Source: Jaltomata sinuosa (taxonomy: Eukaryota > Streptophyta > Magnoliopsida > Solanales > Solanaceae). From it: DNA of 64,000 nt. The position numbers and the translations under genes were made by a program. Shown piece after piece: positions 23,363 to 33,935 of the stretch. Position 1 is the first letter of the stretch. The number at the start of each line of letters is the position of its first letter. The stretch is from NCBI GenBank assembly GCA_003996215.1, contig QJPP01003513.1:310001-374000 (forward strand). Reading direction: 5' to 3'. The notes beneath the pieces are model-generated. The model did no database searches. It was given only the letters and a program-made list of their open reading frames with translations, and was not told where the DNA came from.

Positions 23363-23700
23363 TTATGAGACCTCCGGAGGTCGGTATTTTACTTTTATTT
23401 TCATTAAAATTAAAGGTAATACCGACCTCCGGAGGTCGGTATTTTACTTTTATTTTCATTAAAATTAAAGGTAATACCGACCTCCGGAGGTCGGTATTTT
23501 ACTTTTATTTTCATTAAAATTAAAGGTAATACCGACCTCCGGAGGTCGGTATTTTACTTTTATTTAATTTAAAATTAAAGGTAATATCGACCTCCGGAGG
23601 TCGGTATTTTACTTTTATTTAATTATTTTGAATAAAATCGACCTCCGGATGTCGGTATTACCTTTAAAATATTTGTAATAATCACTATTTTTCTATTGTG
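23363..23700 (+). repeat. Palindromic subterminal repeats of a CACTA relict
   Basis: Five tandem units of about 60 bp each carry the perfect palindrome CCGACCTCCGGAGGTCGG separated by AT-rich spacers, then one variant (CCTCCGGATGTCGG). The array ends with TTTTTCTATTGTG near 23687-23700, which resembles the right terminus of the CACTA element at 29508 (TTTTTCTAGTAGTG). It looks like the right end of a second, truncated CACTA element in the same orientation. Confidence 0.65.
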
Positions 23701-23709
23701 TATAACACT

Positions 23710-23900
23710 AAGGGGTCGTATGGTAGCTAGTTAAAGTTATATAGGTATTAGTAATGTAGATATTAGTTATGAGGTAATCTATATATTATTTATACATGTA
23801 TTAGTTATGTAGAGATTAGTTATTCATGTATTAATTATACAAGTATTACTTATTCCACCTTCTATATCCTGTATAAGATAATACATATATTCCCTCATAA
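23710..23900. mobile_element. MITE-like fragment
   Basis: The run AAGGGGTCGTATGGTAG followed by repeated GTATTAGTTATGTA-type sequence resembles hAT-type miniature elements common in Solanaceae. I see only one plausible terminus, so boundaries are approximate. Confidence 0.4.
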
Positions 23901-23910
23901 CTTATACATC

Positions 23911-25010
23911 GTCTTGAATATACATATGTCTCGTCTAGTGATGTATATACGTATATATATATATATAGTACGTATTCAAAAGCTAATTAACCGATCGATA
24001 ATACATATCAAATACGTAGTATGGATACGTCATATATTACGTACATATGAGTTAATATACGATCATTGAGAAATGTAATTAACCAAGTCCTATATATTAT
24101 ATATAATAATGATCCATCGTCTTGAATATATGTCTCGTCTAGTGATGTACGTATCTACATAGTACGTATTCAAAAGCTAATTAAGCAATCGATATATAAT
24201 TCATAACCAAGTAGTATGGAATATGTTGTATATTACGTACATATGAGTTAATATACGATCATTGAATATAATTAACCAAGTTATTCTATGTACTATAATG
24301 ATCCGTCGTCTTGAATATATGTTTTTTTGTTGCGATATTGTACGTATATATATAGTACGTATTCAAAAGCTAATTAACTAATCGATAATCCATCCAAGCA
24401 ATAGAATACCATTGTATTACGTACACACGAGGTAATATACGATTGTTGAGTAATGTAAATAAGCAAGTCCTATATATATAGTAATGATCTGTCGTCTTGA
24501 ATATATATTTTTTTGTGGCGATATTGTACGTATATATATAGTACGTATTCAAAAGCTAATTAACCAATCGATAATCCATCCAAGTAGTATGGAATACATT
24601 GTATTACGTACATATATGAGGTAATATACGATCATAGAGTAATATAATTAATCAAGTCCTGTATATTAAATGGTCCATCATCTTGAATATATATGTCTCG
24701 TCTTTAGTGATGTATGTTTATATATATAGTACATATTCAAAAGCTAATTAACTAATCGACAATTCATCCAAGTAGCTAGTGGAATACATTGTATTACGTA
24801 CATATGAGGTACTATACGATGACGATCGTTGAGTAATATAATTAACCAAGTCCTATATATTACTGGTCTGTCGTCTTAAATATATGTCTCGTCTAGTCAT
24901 GATGTACATATATAGTACGTATTCAAAAGCTAATTAATTAATCGATTGATAATCCATTCAAGTAGTATGAAATACATTGTATAGTAGCATAATCATTGAG
25001 TAATGTAACG
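23911..25010. repeat. AT-rich tandem satellite, about 187-bp period, six units
   Basis: Units begin with GTCTTGAATATA at about 23911, 24119, 24308, 24494, 24680 and 24873. Each contains a TACGTA-rich core, then GTACGTATTCAAAAGCTAATTAA, an ATCGAT-like motif and ATTACGTACATATGAG. Units have diverged by small indels. No coding potential. Confidence 0.8.
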
Positions 25011-25088
25011 AATCAATAATGTATCTGAGTTTATGAAATATGTTGATGATTAAATAATTTTTATTAATTACTTTTAGTTTTTTTAAAA

Positions 25089-25215
25089 AAACCGACCTCA
25101 AGTGGTCGATTTTATCAAAAAATACTTTATTTTTTAAAAAAACCGACCTCAAGTGGTCGGTTTATCAAAAAATACTTTATTTTTTAAAAATACCGACCTC
25201 AAGTGGTCGGTTTTT
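25089..25215. repeat. Left subterminal repeats of the CACTA element
   Basis: Three copies of ACCGACCTCAAGTGGTCGGT (one ending GTCGAT) are separated by T/A-rich spacers. They match the type of repeat near the right end, as expected for TnpA binding sites. Confidence 0.75.
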
Positions 25216-25254
25216 TTTTTTTTTAATTTTATTACCTAAAAACCCTAACACCCT

Positions 25255-25593
25255 AACTAACACTCACACTCACACCACCCTCACCTCCGGCGCCCCCTCC
25301 CTCCGAAAACATCCCCGCTGCTGCCGCTGTTGTGCCTTCCACCGCTGCTGCTGCCGCTGTTGGTTCCACCGCTGTCGCTGCCGCTGCTGCTGCTGACGCT
25401 GTTGGTGCCTTCCACCGCTGCTGCTGCTGCCGCTGCTGCTGCTGCCGCTGCCGCTGCTGCTGCACATTGCTGCCGCTGCTGCTGCTGAAGGTTGCTGCCG
25501 CTTCTCCTGCCGCTGCTGCTGCTGAAGTTTGTTATCGCCTGCCGCTGCTGCCTATCACCGTCTCTGTTGCTGCTCCGGTGGGGGTCCATCAAG
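25255..25593 (+). other. GC-rich trinucleotide segment, possible first exon of the CACTA gene
   Basis: A run dominated by GCTGCC/GCTGCT triplets stands out in an otherwise AT-rich region and ends at AAG|GTAAGT, a strong splice donor at 25593/25594. Several frames are open on both strands (Ala-, Ser- or Cys-rich), which is what triplet repeats give, so the coding frame cannot be chosen. Position suggests the first exon or 5' leader of the TnpA-like gene. Confidence 0.4.
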
Positions 25594-25725
25594 GTAAGTA
25601 ATTTTAATTTTCTTGTTAATTAATTATAGTTATTAAATTAGGGTTTATCTTTGTTAATTTTAGTTACTAAATTAGGATTTATCATTTAACTAGGGCATGT
25701 CATTGTTAATGTATTTGTTTAGCAT

Positions 25726-26163
25726 AAGTGTCAACACTAGTTGATCCTATTGATGACAAAATTGATTTTCTTGGAAGATCAATTTATGTCCACCTAGTGT
25801 TGACACTTAGTCTTTAATTTAGTTATAATGTATTTGTTTAGCATAAGTGTCAACACTAGTTGATCCTATTCATAACAAAATTGATTTTCTTGGAAGATCA
25901 ATTTATGTCCACCTAGTGTTGACACTTAGTCTTTAATTTAGTTATAATGTATTTGTTTAGCATAAGTGTCAACACTAGTTGATCCTATTGATGACAAAAT
26001 TGATTTTCTTGCAAGATCAATTTGTGTCCATCTAGTGTTGACACTTAGTCCTTAATTTGATTATAATGTGGTTGATTAGTAAGTGTCAAGACTAGTTGAT
26101 CCTATTGATGACAAAATTGATTTTCTTGCAAGATCAATTTGTGTCCATCTAGTGTTGACACTT
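25726..26163. repeat. Four tandem hairpin units (117-119 bp period)
   Basis: Each unit holds the inverted arms AAGTGTCAACACTAG and CTAGTGTTGACACTT, with inner arms TTGATC/GATCAA. Hairpins span 25726-25808, 25845-25927, 25964-26046 and 26081-26163; the fourth has one mismatch in its left arm (AAGACTAG). They lie in the presumed first intron of the CACTA gene. Confidence 0.85.
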
Positions 26164-26395
26164 AATACTAATTAGCATTAAGTATTACCCTTGTGGCCTG
26201 TGTGGCCTTGATTATGCCTCTGGACCATAGATGGTGAGTTATTTGGGAATGTCCGTGAGTCTCGGACATTAATATCTCGATTATAGAGCTGGTTATGTAT
26301 GCTGTAGAGCGATTGGAGCCTGTGCAGGGCCAATAGGTTTATTTGTGAGCCATTGGGCTACTGATTGTGTTTGGCACATCATTATCATGCATATA

Positions 26396-27430
26396 AACTA
26401 AAAATATGAACTAGTGACTTAAAATAGTGAAGTGTAGTAAGTTAAAATTTTGAACTAGTGACTTAAAATAAGTAAAGTGTAGTTAGTTGTTAGTTGAAAT
26501 TTTGAACTAGTGACTTAAAATAGTGAAGTTTATTAAGTTATAATTTGAATTAGTGACTTAAAATAAGTAAAGTGTAGTTAGTTGTTAGTTGGAATTTTGA
26601 ACTAATGACTTAAAATAGTGAAGTGTAGTAAGTTAAAATTTTGAACTAGTGACTTAAAATAAGTAAAGTGTAGTTAGTTGTTAGTTGGAATTGTGAACTA
26701 ATGACTTAAGATTGTGAAGTGTAGTTAGTTGGAATTTTGAACTAGTGACTTAAAATAGTGAAGTGTAGTAAGTTAAAATTTTGAACTAGTGACTTAAAAT
26801 AAGTAAAGTGTAGTTAGTTGTTAGTTGAAATTTTGAACGAGTGACTTAAAATAGTGAAGTGTAGTAAGTTAAAATTTTGAACTAGTGACTTAAAATAAGT
26901 AAAGTGTAGTTAGTTGTTAGTTGGAATTTTGAACTAGTGACTTAAAATAGTGAAGTTAGTAAGTTAAAATTTTGAATTAGTGACTTAAAATAAGTAAAGT
27001 GTTGTTAGTTGTTAGTTGAAATTTTGAACTAGTGACTTAAAATAGTGAAGTGTAGTAAGTTAAAATTTTGAACTAGTGACTTAAAATAAGTAAAGTGTAG
27101 TTAGTTGTAGTTGGAATTGTGACTAGTGACTTAAATAATGAAGTTTATTAAGTTATAAATTTGAATTAGTGACTTAAAATAGTAAGTGTAGTAAGTTATA
27201 ATTTGAATTAGTGACTTAAAATAAGTAAAGTGTAGTTAGTTGTTAGTTTGAAATTTTGAACTAGTGACTTAAAATAGTGAAGTGTAGTAAGTTAAAATTT
27301 TGAACTAGTGACTTAAAATAAGTAAAGTGTAGTTAGTTGTTAGTTGAAATTTTGAACTAGTGACTTAAAATAGTGAAGTGTAGTAAGTTATAATTTGAAT
27401 TAGTGACTTAAAATAAGTAAAGTGTAGTTA
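26396..27430. repeat. Minisatellite of about 48-bp half-units, 1.0 kb
   Basis: Alternating half-units share TTGAACTAGTGACTTAAAATA and then differ (GTGAAGTGTAGTAAGTTA versus AGTAAAGTGTAGTTAGTTGTTAG), giving a composite period near 100 bp. About ten composite copies with small indels are present. The array ends just before the exon at 27464 and carries no reading frame. Confidence 0.85.
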
Positions 27431-27463
27431 GTTGCAGAAATATTTAACTATTTTTTATTGCAG

Positions 27464-28565
27464 AAATATTACGTATGGGCTCCTGAGCATGAGAATAAAG
27501 TTCAAAGTAACTTCAAATATAGAGCTGGGAAGGCGCTTAGTGGCCTATTTTCTGATTGTCGGGCAGAAAATAGAGTTCCATCTTTTGTGGTGCCAGATAT
27601 GTGGGCCAAGTTATTGAATTTCTGGAAAAGTGATGAAAAATTTCTTAAGAGAAGGGAGATCGGGAAGAAGGCTCGAGCATCGGATAAGGGCGGCTCTTTG
27701 CACACTGGTGGGGCCATTAGCCAGCTTACTAGAAAGAAGAGAATGGTATATTTTCTTAATTTAGTTAAATAAAATTATCCTTTTTGATAAGTAGCTTTTG
27801 GAGATTAATAATCACATTATATGCATGTTGTTTGCAGGAAAAAGACTTGGGTAGGCCTGTAACACAGGAAGAGTTATTCAAAGTTTGTCACACAAAGACG
27901 CCAAAAAATTCCACAGATGAAAGTTGGTGTGAGACACGTGCTCAACAGACACATGTAAGAACTGCATTCAAACTATTTTTTTTATTCTTTTTTTTCTTTT
28001 ATCTATTATATTCATATGCTAAGAGTTATTCATTTAAATATAGAAGTCGTTTGTGCAAAGAATTCAGGAGTACCGTAGTACTCAACCTCCTGAAAGTCAG
28101 GACACACCGCTTACAGATGAACAAGTAGAACAATTTTGGCGAGAGAGTGCGGGTGAACCAGTAAGAGGTTCAGTCTATGGTTACACACAAAAGGCTTTTG
28201 CGGAGAAGAAACCCTGGTTTTATTGTCCATCATCTTCAGGCTTCGATAATGTGGATAAAGCGGTCGTGTCTGTAATGAAGGAGAAGATATCTATGCTCAC
28301 TGCCGAGCTTGCTGCATCAAACGAAAGGGAGAAGAAAAGAGACGAGCAGATTGCACAGATTGCAGCATCAAAGGAGATAGAGAACAAGAGGTATGCGGAG
28401 CTTCAGTCCCAGTTAAAATCTCTTTTTGAGTCGGGAAAGATTATTCCTCATTGTGCTAGTGATAAACGTCGATGCCTAGTGGATGAGTCTGATATCGAGG
28501 GTGAGGAGGGTGAGGAGGGTGAGGAGGGTGAAGAGGATGAGGATGATGATGCTAATGATGAGTAG
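27464..28565 (+). CDS. TnpA-like protein of CACTA element (Ptta/En/Spm transposase family)
   Basis: Three exons fit: 27464-27745 (94 codons), 27838-27954 (39) and 28044-28565 (173 plus stop), all phase 0 with GT...AG introns. The order of motifs follows the plant Ptta/En/Spm (Transposase_24-like) family: a WAPEHENKV start region, a Lys/Arg-rich KRREIGKKAR stretch, HTGGAISQLTRKK, and LGRPVTQEELFKVCHTK. A coiled-coil segment rich in Glu/Lys/Ala (about residues 210-260) and an acidic Glu/Asp tail with GEE repeats end the protein. Such proteins bind subterminal repeats of CACTA elements and assist excision. The 5' exon(s) are uncertain; 25255-25593 is the candidate. The frame has no stop, so expression is possible. 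Confidence 0.72.
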
Positions 28566-28802
28566 TTGTGTTGTACCTAACTACTAGACATTTTGAACTT
28601 AGTATATATAGTTTGTACACTTTTTAGATTGTTTGATCGTATTTTAAGTTTAATTTGAAGTAGTGAAACGTAAATATAGAAAAATATCGTCTTGACAGCT
28701 ATTTGAGCTGGTTTTGGTTGAATATATGCATTATCAAATATGCAGGTGGGCAATTCAAATTGCAGCAATTTACTGCCAATTTTATGGCAAAATATCGACA
28801 AC

Positions 28803-29480
28803 AAACCGACCTCCTGAGGTCGGTATTTTTGGTAAATTTTCCAGAAAACCGACTTCCTGATGTCGGTATTTTTGGAAAATTTTCCAGAAAACCGACTTAT
28901 TGATGTCGGTATTTTTGGTAAATTTTATCAAAAATACCGACATCAGGAAGTCGGAATTAAGTGAAATAGGAAAATGAAATTTAAATAATACCGACCTCAA
29001 GAGGTCGGAATATCAGAAAAATAATAAATTAAAATTTCATTAATACCGACTTCCGGAGGTCGGAAAATTAAAAAAATAATAAATTAAAAATTCAGTAATA
29101 CCGACTTCCGGAGGTCGGAAAACCAAAAAAATAATAAATTAAAAATTCAGTAATACCGACTTCCGGAGATCGGAACACCAAAAAGATAATAAATTAGAAA
29201 TTAAACAATACCGACATCCGGAGGTCAGTATATTATATTTTTAATAATATGTTTTTAAAAAGAAACCGACTTCAGGAAGTCGGAAATAAAAGAAAATAAA
29301 ATATATATTAAATTCTTAATTTTTGGATTTAAAATTAAAACCGACATCCGGAGGTCGGTATTTACCGACCTCACGATGTCGGTATACAAAAACAACCAAG
29401 CCTTTTCCGACTTGGTCTTGTGAGTCGGTTTTGAGTCGGTATTTCAGGGAAAACCGACCTCCGGATGTCGGTATTTTGAG
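28803..29480. repeat. Right subterminal repeats of the CACTA element
   Basis: More than ten copies of CCGACNTCNNGANGTCGG-type palindromes (variants CTCCTGAGG, TTCCGGAGG, CATCCGGAGG) are spaced by A/T-rich sequence up to the terminal inverted repeat at 29490-29508. Confidence 0.85.
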
Positions 29481-29508
29481 GTCGGTTTTCCCTGTTTTTC
29501 TAGTAGTG

Positions 29509-30965
29509 ACCATTATTGAGGATCAGTTGGTTGTCACAACACATAATTAAATGTTCTTGAAAAAAGTTCTTTTTTAATATGCCACAACACATAATTTAAA
29601 TGTTGGCATCATGATTGTAAAATATATCTTAAAGTTTTTGCCTTTTTTAAAAAAAAATTATAGCCGCCACCTTTTTACAGCCACATACATACTAAGAAGT
29701 TATTGACGAATGATACAAGTAGTGTTCTGTAAAAGTTGTATAAAAATTCAATCAACATATGCCTTCCTTAGGATGGCTAGTAGATCATTGTCAACTTTGT
29801 GGTGGACACTACAAAAAGTAGTAATTATTTATGATAGAAATAATAATTGTTAAAATATTTAATCGATGAATATAAATCATAATTGCACATATATGTACCT
29901 TTTTTCTTATTCGCCTGGTTCAGAACTATTAGTTCTGTCATCTGTAAATTTGACAAACATTATTTTAGGTAAGTTAATATAATTGTAGTAATACTATTAC
30001 GATTATCTAAGTTTAAACATCAATACATGCATGAAAATTGGAAGAAATTAATTTCGGAATTGATAGAAGTTCCAGCAAACCAAATCAAAGGAATCATGAA
30101 GTAAAGTACTATTTAATTCTCCAAAAAAAAATTCATTAAAAAAAATTAGTGAGCAAAAAAAAACAAATGAATAAAACTCAGGTAAAGAATATACCATGAG
30201 ATAATTTTCTTAGCACGGACAATCTTATCTCAGAAAGTAGAAGATGAAATATCTCACTGAATTACATTACATGTATCTTCTCCACCATAAGATGAGATCT
30301 TTTGGCTATTATGTGCGGAACTTCTTCATTCTATGCTTGGCTTTTCTAACTCGTTTCCTACAAAATAACTTCTTAAAAACAATGGGGTGCTAAGTTAATG
30401 ATAATTATTTACCCACGTAGGGTATTTACACTAAATTCTATAGAAGACAAAAGTTTAACCATATATACATAATAATAGTACAAAGTATTTTTTTTATTAC
30501 AAAAAATTACAAAGAAATGCTTTTTCCTGAAAACTGCAAAGAATTACAAAGAAAAAATATTGATTTCCCAGCATATTCATTTCTTCACACACCATAATAT
30601 ATATAGTTTTTAAAACTAACGTTTTTGCCTTTTCAAATTCACAATGCATAATGGTCAAATTATGTGAATGAATTGATTACATAATAAAAGTTGCAATAAT
30701 TAAGTACACAATAATAATTAGAAAAACCCACTTTCTAGAGATTTTATTGGCTTGTAATCATTTTTGCAACGTACACTATTTTAATAGCATTAACACAACA
30801 TTAGTGGAGTAACTGAAATCATAACTACAGCAAACATGCAATTACATAGAAAAAGGAAAGTAAAACTCTTTTGACTTTTTTTAAACATAACATACAAATT
30901 AAATGGGATTTTTTTTTAAAAAAAAGACCAAAAAAAGGAGGAAAAAGATAATTATGTCTCTATAG
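29509..30965. other. AT-rich intergenic DNA, nothing recognised
   Basis: No open frame of note, no RNA gene and no terminal repeat was found. It contains A/T homopolymers and short poly-purine runs. It lies between the CACTA right end and the second copy of the 1.4 kb direct repeat. Confidence 0.5.
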
Positions 30966-30982
30966 GCCATAGAGAGATTCCA

Positions 30983-31026
<44 letters not shown>

Positions 31027-31589
31027 TCTTTTTCCTCCTTTTTAAAGATTTTTACTTTCCTTTTTATATACATATATGTGTGTTTTAAAAAGAATACATT
31101 GCTGGAAGTGGAGACGTGGATAGCGGTAAAAAAGAATAATTTGTAGTAACTTTTGGAGAGTGAATGTTACACAAGAGAATAAGAAAAGTTAGGGCAGTAA
31201 TAGATATATTAAAATGTATAGCATAAAAAGTAATAAGGAGAGTTGGGTAAATAAAAGGAATAAGAGGAGTTGGATTAATATATTAAGGCTATTAACATTC
31301 TTATAATAATGCAGTCATTACATTTATTTGATGAAGCAATAGAAAAGGTTCAAAAACAGTTACAAATTTATGGCAATGTGGATGATTTATATGTTTATGT
31401 ATCTTCCAATTTCACTTTTTCTTTTATTTTTTTAATCTTTACTGAATGTTTATTTACATAGGTAAGCTAGAATTTTACAATTTAATTTTAAATTAATTAG
31501 ATATTTGATTTAGTATAGGGGCAAAATGGTAATTCAACTTTGTACTTTGGAACTTCCTACTTTTAATAATATATGATGATGATATTTGT

Positions 31590-32012
31590 TCATGATTCAT
31601 CTTTCTTCACGAACATAGAGTGATCGTAGTTATTTTGTTTAAATTTCAGATGTAGTAGTGCCTCAGACAGTGTAGCATTCCACTGTCTACACGCTTGCTT
31701 CAGACCATATAGTGATTTAACAAGCATGCATAATGGTTTCTTCTCCCCCCTAGCTTGTGAAAACTTGTGGGAGTTCCATGTATATCTCATCAAATAAGTC
31801 ACCTTGTAAAAATGTATTAAACACATTCATCTGATAGGCATGCCATTGATTTTGTGCAGCTAAGGCCAAAACAGTTCTGACAATTTCATCTTCACTACAT
31901 GAGAGAATGTTTCCTGATAATCAATTCCCTTATGTTGATTATAACCCTTTGTCACTAGTCTCGCCTTAAACCTCTCAACCTCTCCTGTAGATTTGTACTT
32001 TGCTTTGAAAAT
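31590..32012 (-). pseudogene. Copia reverse transcriptase fragment (dup 2)
   Basis: Same remnant as 21790-22213, with the LYGLKQACRQW part open (31826-31590) and the upstream part shifted. It is cut by an LTR start at 32013. Confidence 0.8.
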
Positions 32013-32387
32013 TGTAACACCATGCACTTTCGAACTAAGATTTGAACCCTTCTGTGTATCCAGTTAGACTTAAACCCCGTGAATTTGATTATACCTAGGT
32101 GAAAAGGTCATGTATTAAGTGTGGAAAGTATGTTGAATGTGAATTAAGGTCATAAGGAAGCTCTACCATAAAGTTGAGTGGTAAGATTCTCTATCGATAA
32201 GTTTTTGTATAAGTTCATATAAGGGTCATTTTTAAACAAGCATTCCTCTTAGAATATACGGCGTTATGTGGCCTATGACCCACCAAATTAAAAGTTTTTG
32301 AGTCTTCTTTTCAACGCCACTGATCGCGCATCAGTCCGAGTCCCGAGTAAAATATTATGTGTGTTTTACTAAGGAGCAATCAGAACA
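32013..32387 (+). mobile_element. LTR fragment (dup 2)
   Basis: Starts TGTAACACCATGCAC and matches 22214-22588. Truncated at 32387 by the junction with the third repeat copy. Confidence 0.6.
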
Positions 32388-32390
32388 GCC

Positions 32391-32903
32391 TCACTACATG
32401 AGAGAATGTTTCCTGATAATCAATTCTCTGATGTTGACTGTAACCCTTTATCACTAGTCTTACCTTAAACCTCTCAACCTCTCCTATAGATTTGTACTTT
32501 GCTTTGAAAATTGTAACACCTCGCACTTTCGAACTAAGATTTGAACCCTTCTGCGTATTCAGTTAGACTCGAACCCGGTGAATTTGATTATACCTAGGTG
32601 AAAGGTTCATGTATTAAGTGTGGAAAGTATGTTGAATATGAATTAAGGTTATAAGGAAGCTCTGCCATAAAGTTGAGTTATAAGATTCTCTATTGATTAC
32701 GTTTTCGTATAAGTTCATATAAGAGTCATTTTCAAACAAGCATTCCTCTTAGAATATGAGGCGTTATGTGGCCTATAACCCACTAAATTAAAGGGTTTTG
32801 AGTCTTCTTTCCAATGCCCCCATCTCCCTATCAGTCTGAGTCCTGAGTAAAAAATTATGTGTGTTTTACTAAGGGGCGGTACAGACGGGATACCGCCCAA
32901 AAT
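32391..32903. repeat. Third, partial copy of the RT/LTR chimera
   Basis: 32391-32511 matches the RT remnant (from TCACTACATGAGAGAATG) and 32512-32903 matches the LTR start and beyond (through CCCAAAATG). It is more diverged from the other two than they are from each other. At 32904 it is joined to the copia 3' LTR, whose last 30 or so bases are missing. Confidence 0.75.
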
Positions 32904-33782
32904 GAAATTTTCTACCACCAAGTCGACTGTGGCCAAGCAATAGTCGACTCACCTGTAGGTTAGTTCAATAGGAAGAATATAATAACTTAAATAAAAGTTG
33001 TAATTAATGAGAGACACAATATTTTTATACTGGTTAGGATGACCAATGTGGTGCCTATTCCAGTCCCCTTGGGTTTCAAGGGTTTCCTTTTGAGCTTCTT
33101 GAAAGGATGGGTTTTTACAAGATCTTTCTTCGACAATATTGGATTGTCTTCTTCACTTTTGTTTTGACGGAACCTCTACCTGTATAACTAGTACTGACTT
33201 TTCTTTTTCTTTTTTATTACAATTGTAGACGTAAGAGAGTACAAAGTATTGTGAAAGATAAAAACTTAGAAAATGATCTGGTTCAAGAGAAGTTGCATGA
33301 CTTCTTCATCTGATGTCGTTGGATTTTATATTTGGAGGGTAGATTTGGTGTAGCTTTTCAAAAGGAAAACCCAAGGGAATTCATTCAATCAAGAAATGTT
33401 GATGGGAATCCTTGATTGAGTAAATCACGTCCATGATATTTCTTCCATTTGTGAAATGGAAAATCCTTGATTCGATCCATCCCATATGTTGGGATATCTG
33501 TCTTCCTTGTATAGCGTTTGATCTCCTTGTCTTGTGGATTTTATTGTGAACTTGATCTTTATACGTATCTTCCTTTCTTGTGTGGATTAGTCAATCAAGG
33601 ATTGACATTTAGACCATCCAAGATATCCACTGCTCCTTATCCTTTCTTGATATTGATTTAATCCCTTGACATCGTTGATTTCTCTATCTTCGTTGTGTGG
33701 CTTTGTTGGTTGTTTCTTTTTGCCTGCAACAAGTCTTACGGTTAGTTTTTTCATTATTGAAATTAGCGTTCGGAGGCTAACA
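32904..33782 (-). mobile_element. 3' LTR of copia block B
   Basis: It matches the 5' LTRs at 15171-16096 and 44652-45570, beginning TGTTAGCCTCCGAACGC on the minus strand. The far end stops at AAATTTC, about 30 bases short of the normal CA terminus. It makes block B the only copia copy here with both LTRs. Confidence 0.85.
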
Positions 33783-33783
33783 A

Positions 33784-33935
33784 TCTCCCCTTTTTTGATA
33801 ATGACAAATATAGGAAAGCACAAATATATGTAGTCGACTTCCCTGTATGTTAGCTAAGCTCCCCCTATCTTGGTGCTCCCCCTTTCTTGTAGCTTCCCGT
33901 TGTGATGAATTTGTGTTACTGCTTCTCCCCTTTTG
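33784..33935 (-). other. Multiple polypurine tracts of copia block B
   Basis: On the minus strand, AAAAAAGGGGAGA abuts the 3' LTR. Further AGGGGGAG- and AAGGGGAG-type tracts lie at about 33859-33868, 33874-33886 and 33923-33935. Multiple purine tracts ahead of the 3' LTR are a known hallmark of Sireviruses and support the lineage call. Confidence 0.7.

Larger units (their letters stand above)
25069..29508 (+). mobile_element. CACTA (En/Spm) transposon carrying a TnpA-like gene
   Basis: The right terminus on the minus strand reads CACTACTAGAAAAACAGGG (29490-29508), the classic CACTA inverted terminal repeat. Subterminal CCGACNTC...GANGTCGG palindromes fill 28803-29480 and recur at 25089-25215. 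The left terminus is not clean: TACTTTTAG at about 25069-25077 may be the decayed counterpart. I could not confirm a 3-bp target duplication. Inside are a GC-rich exon-like segment, two intronic repeat arrays and a three-exon Ptta/En/Spm-type gene, but no TnpD-type transposase. The element is therefore probably non-autonomous. Confidence 0.75.
30966..32387. repeat. Copy 2 of the 1.4 kb direct repeat
   Basis: Near-identical to 21177-22588, including the (TA)n run (30981-31022), the RT remnant and the LTR start. A one-base loss near 31880 further breaks the RT. It ends at CAATCAGAACA, where a third partial copy begins. Confidence 0.8.

Noticed and set aside
25253..25592. Ala/Ser/Gln-rich minus-strand proteins
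   Set aside because: All are readings of the same triplet repeat; the splice donor and neighbouring exons favour the plus strand.
26396..27430. CRISPR-like regular repeats
   Set aside because: Adjacent head-to-tail repeats without unique spacers in a plant genome; this is a minisatellite.
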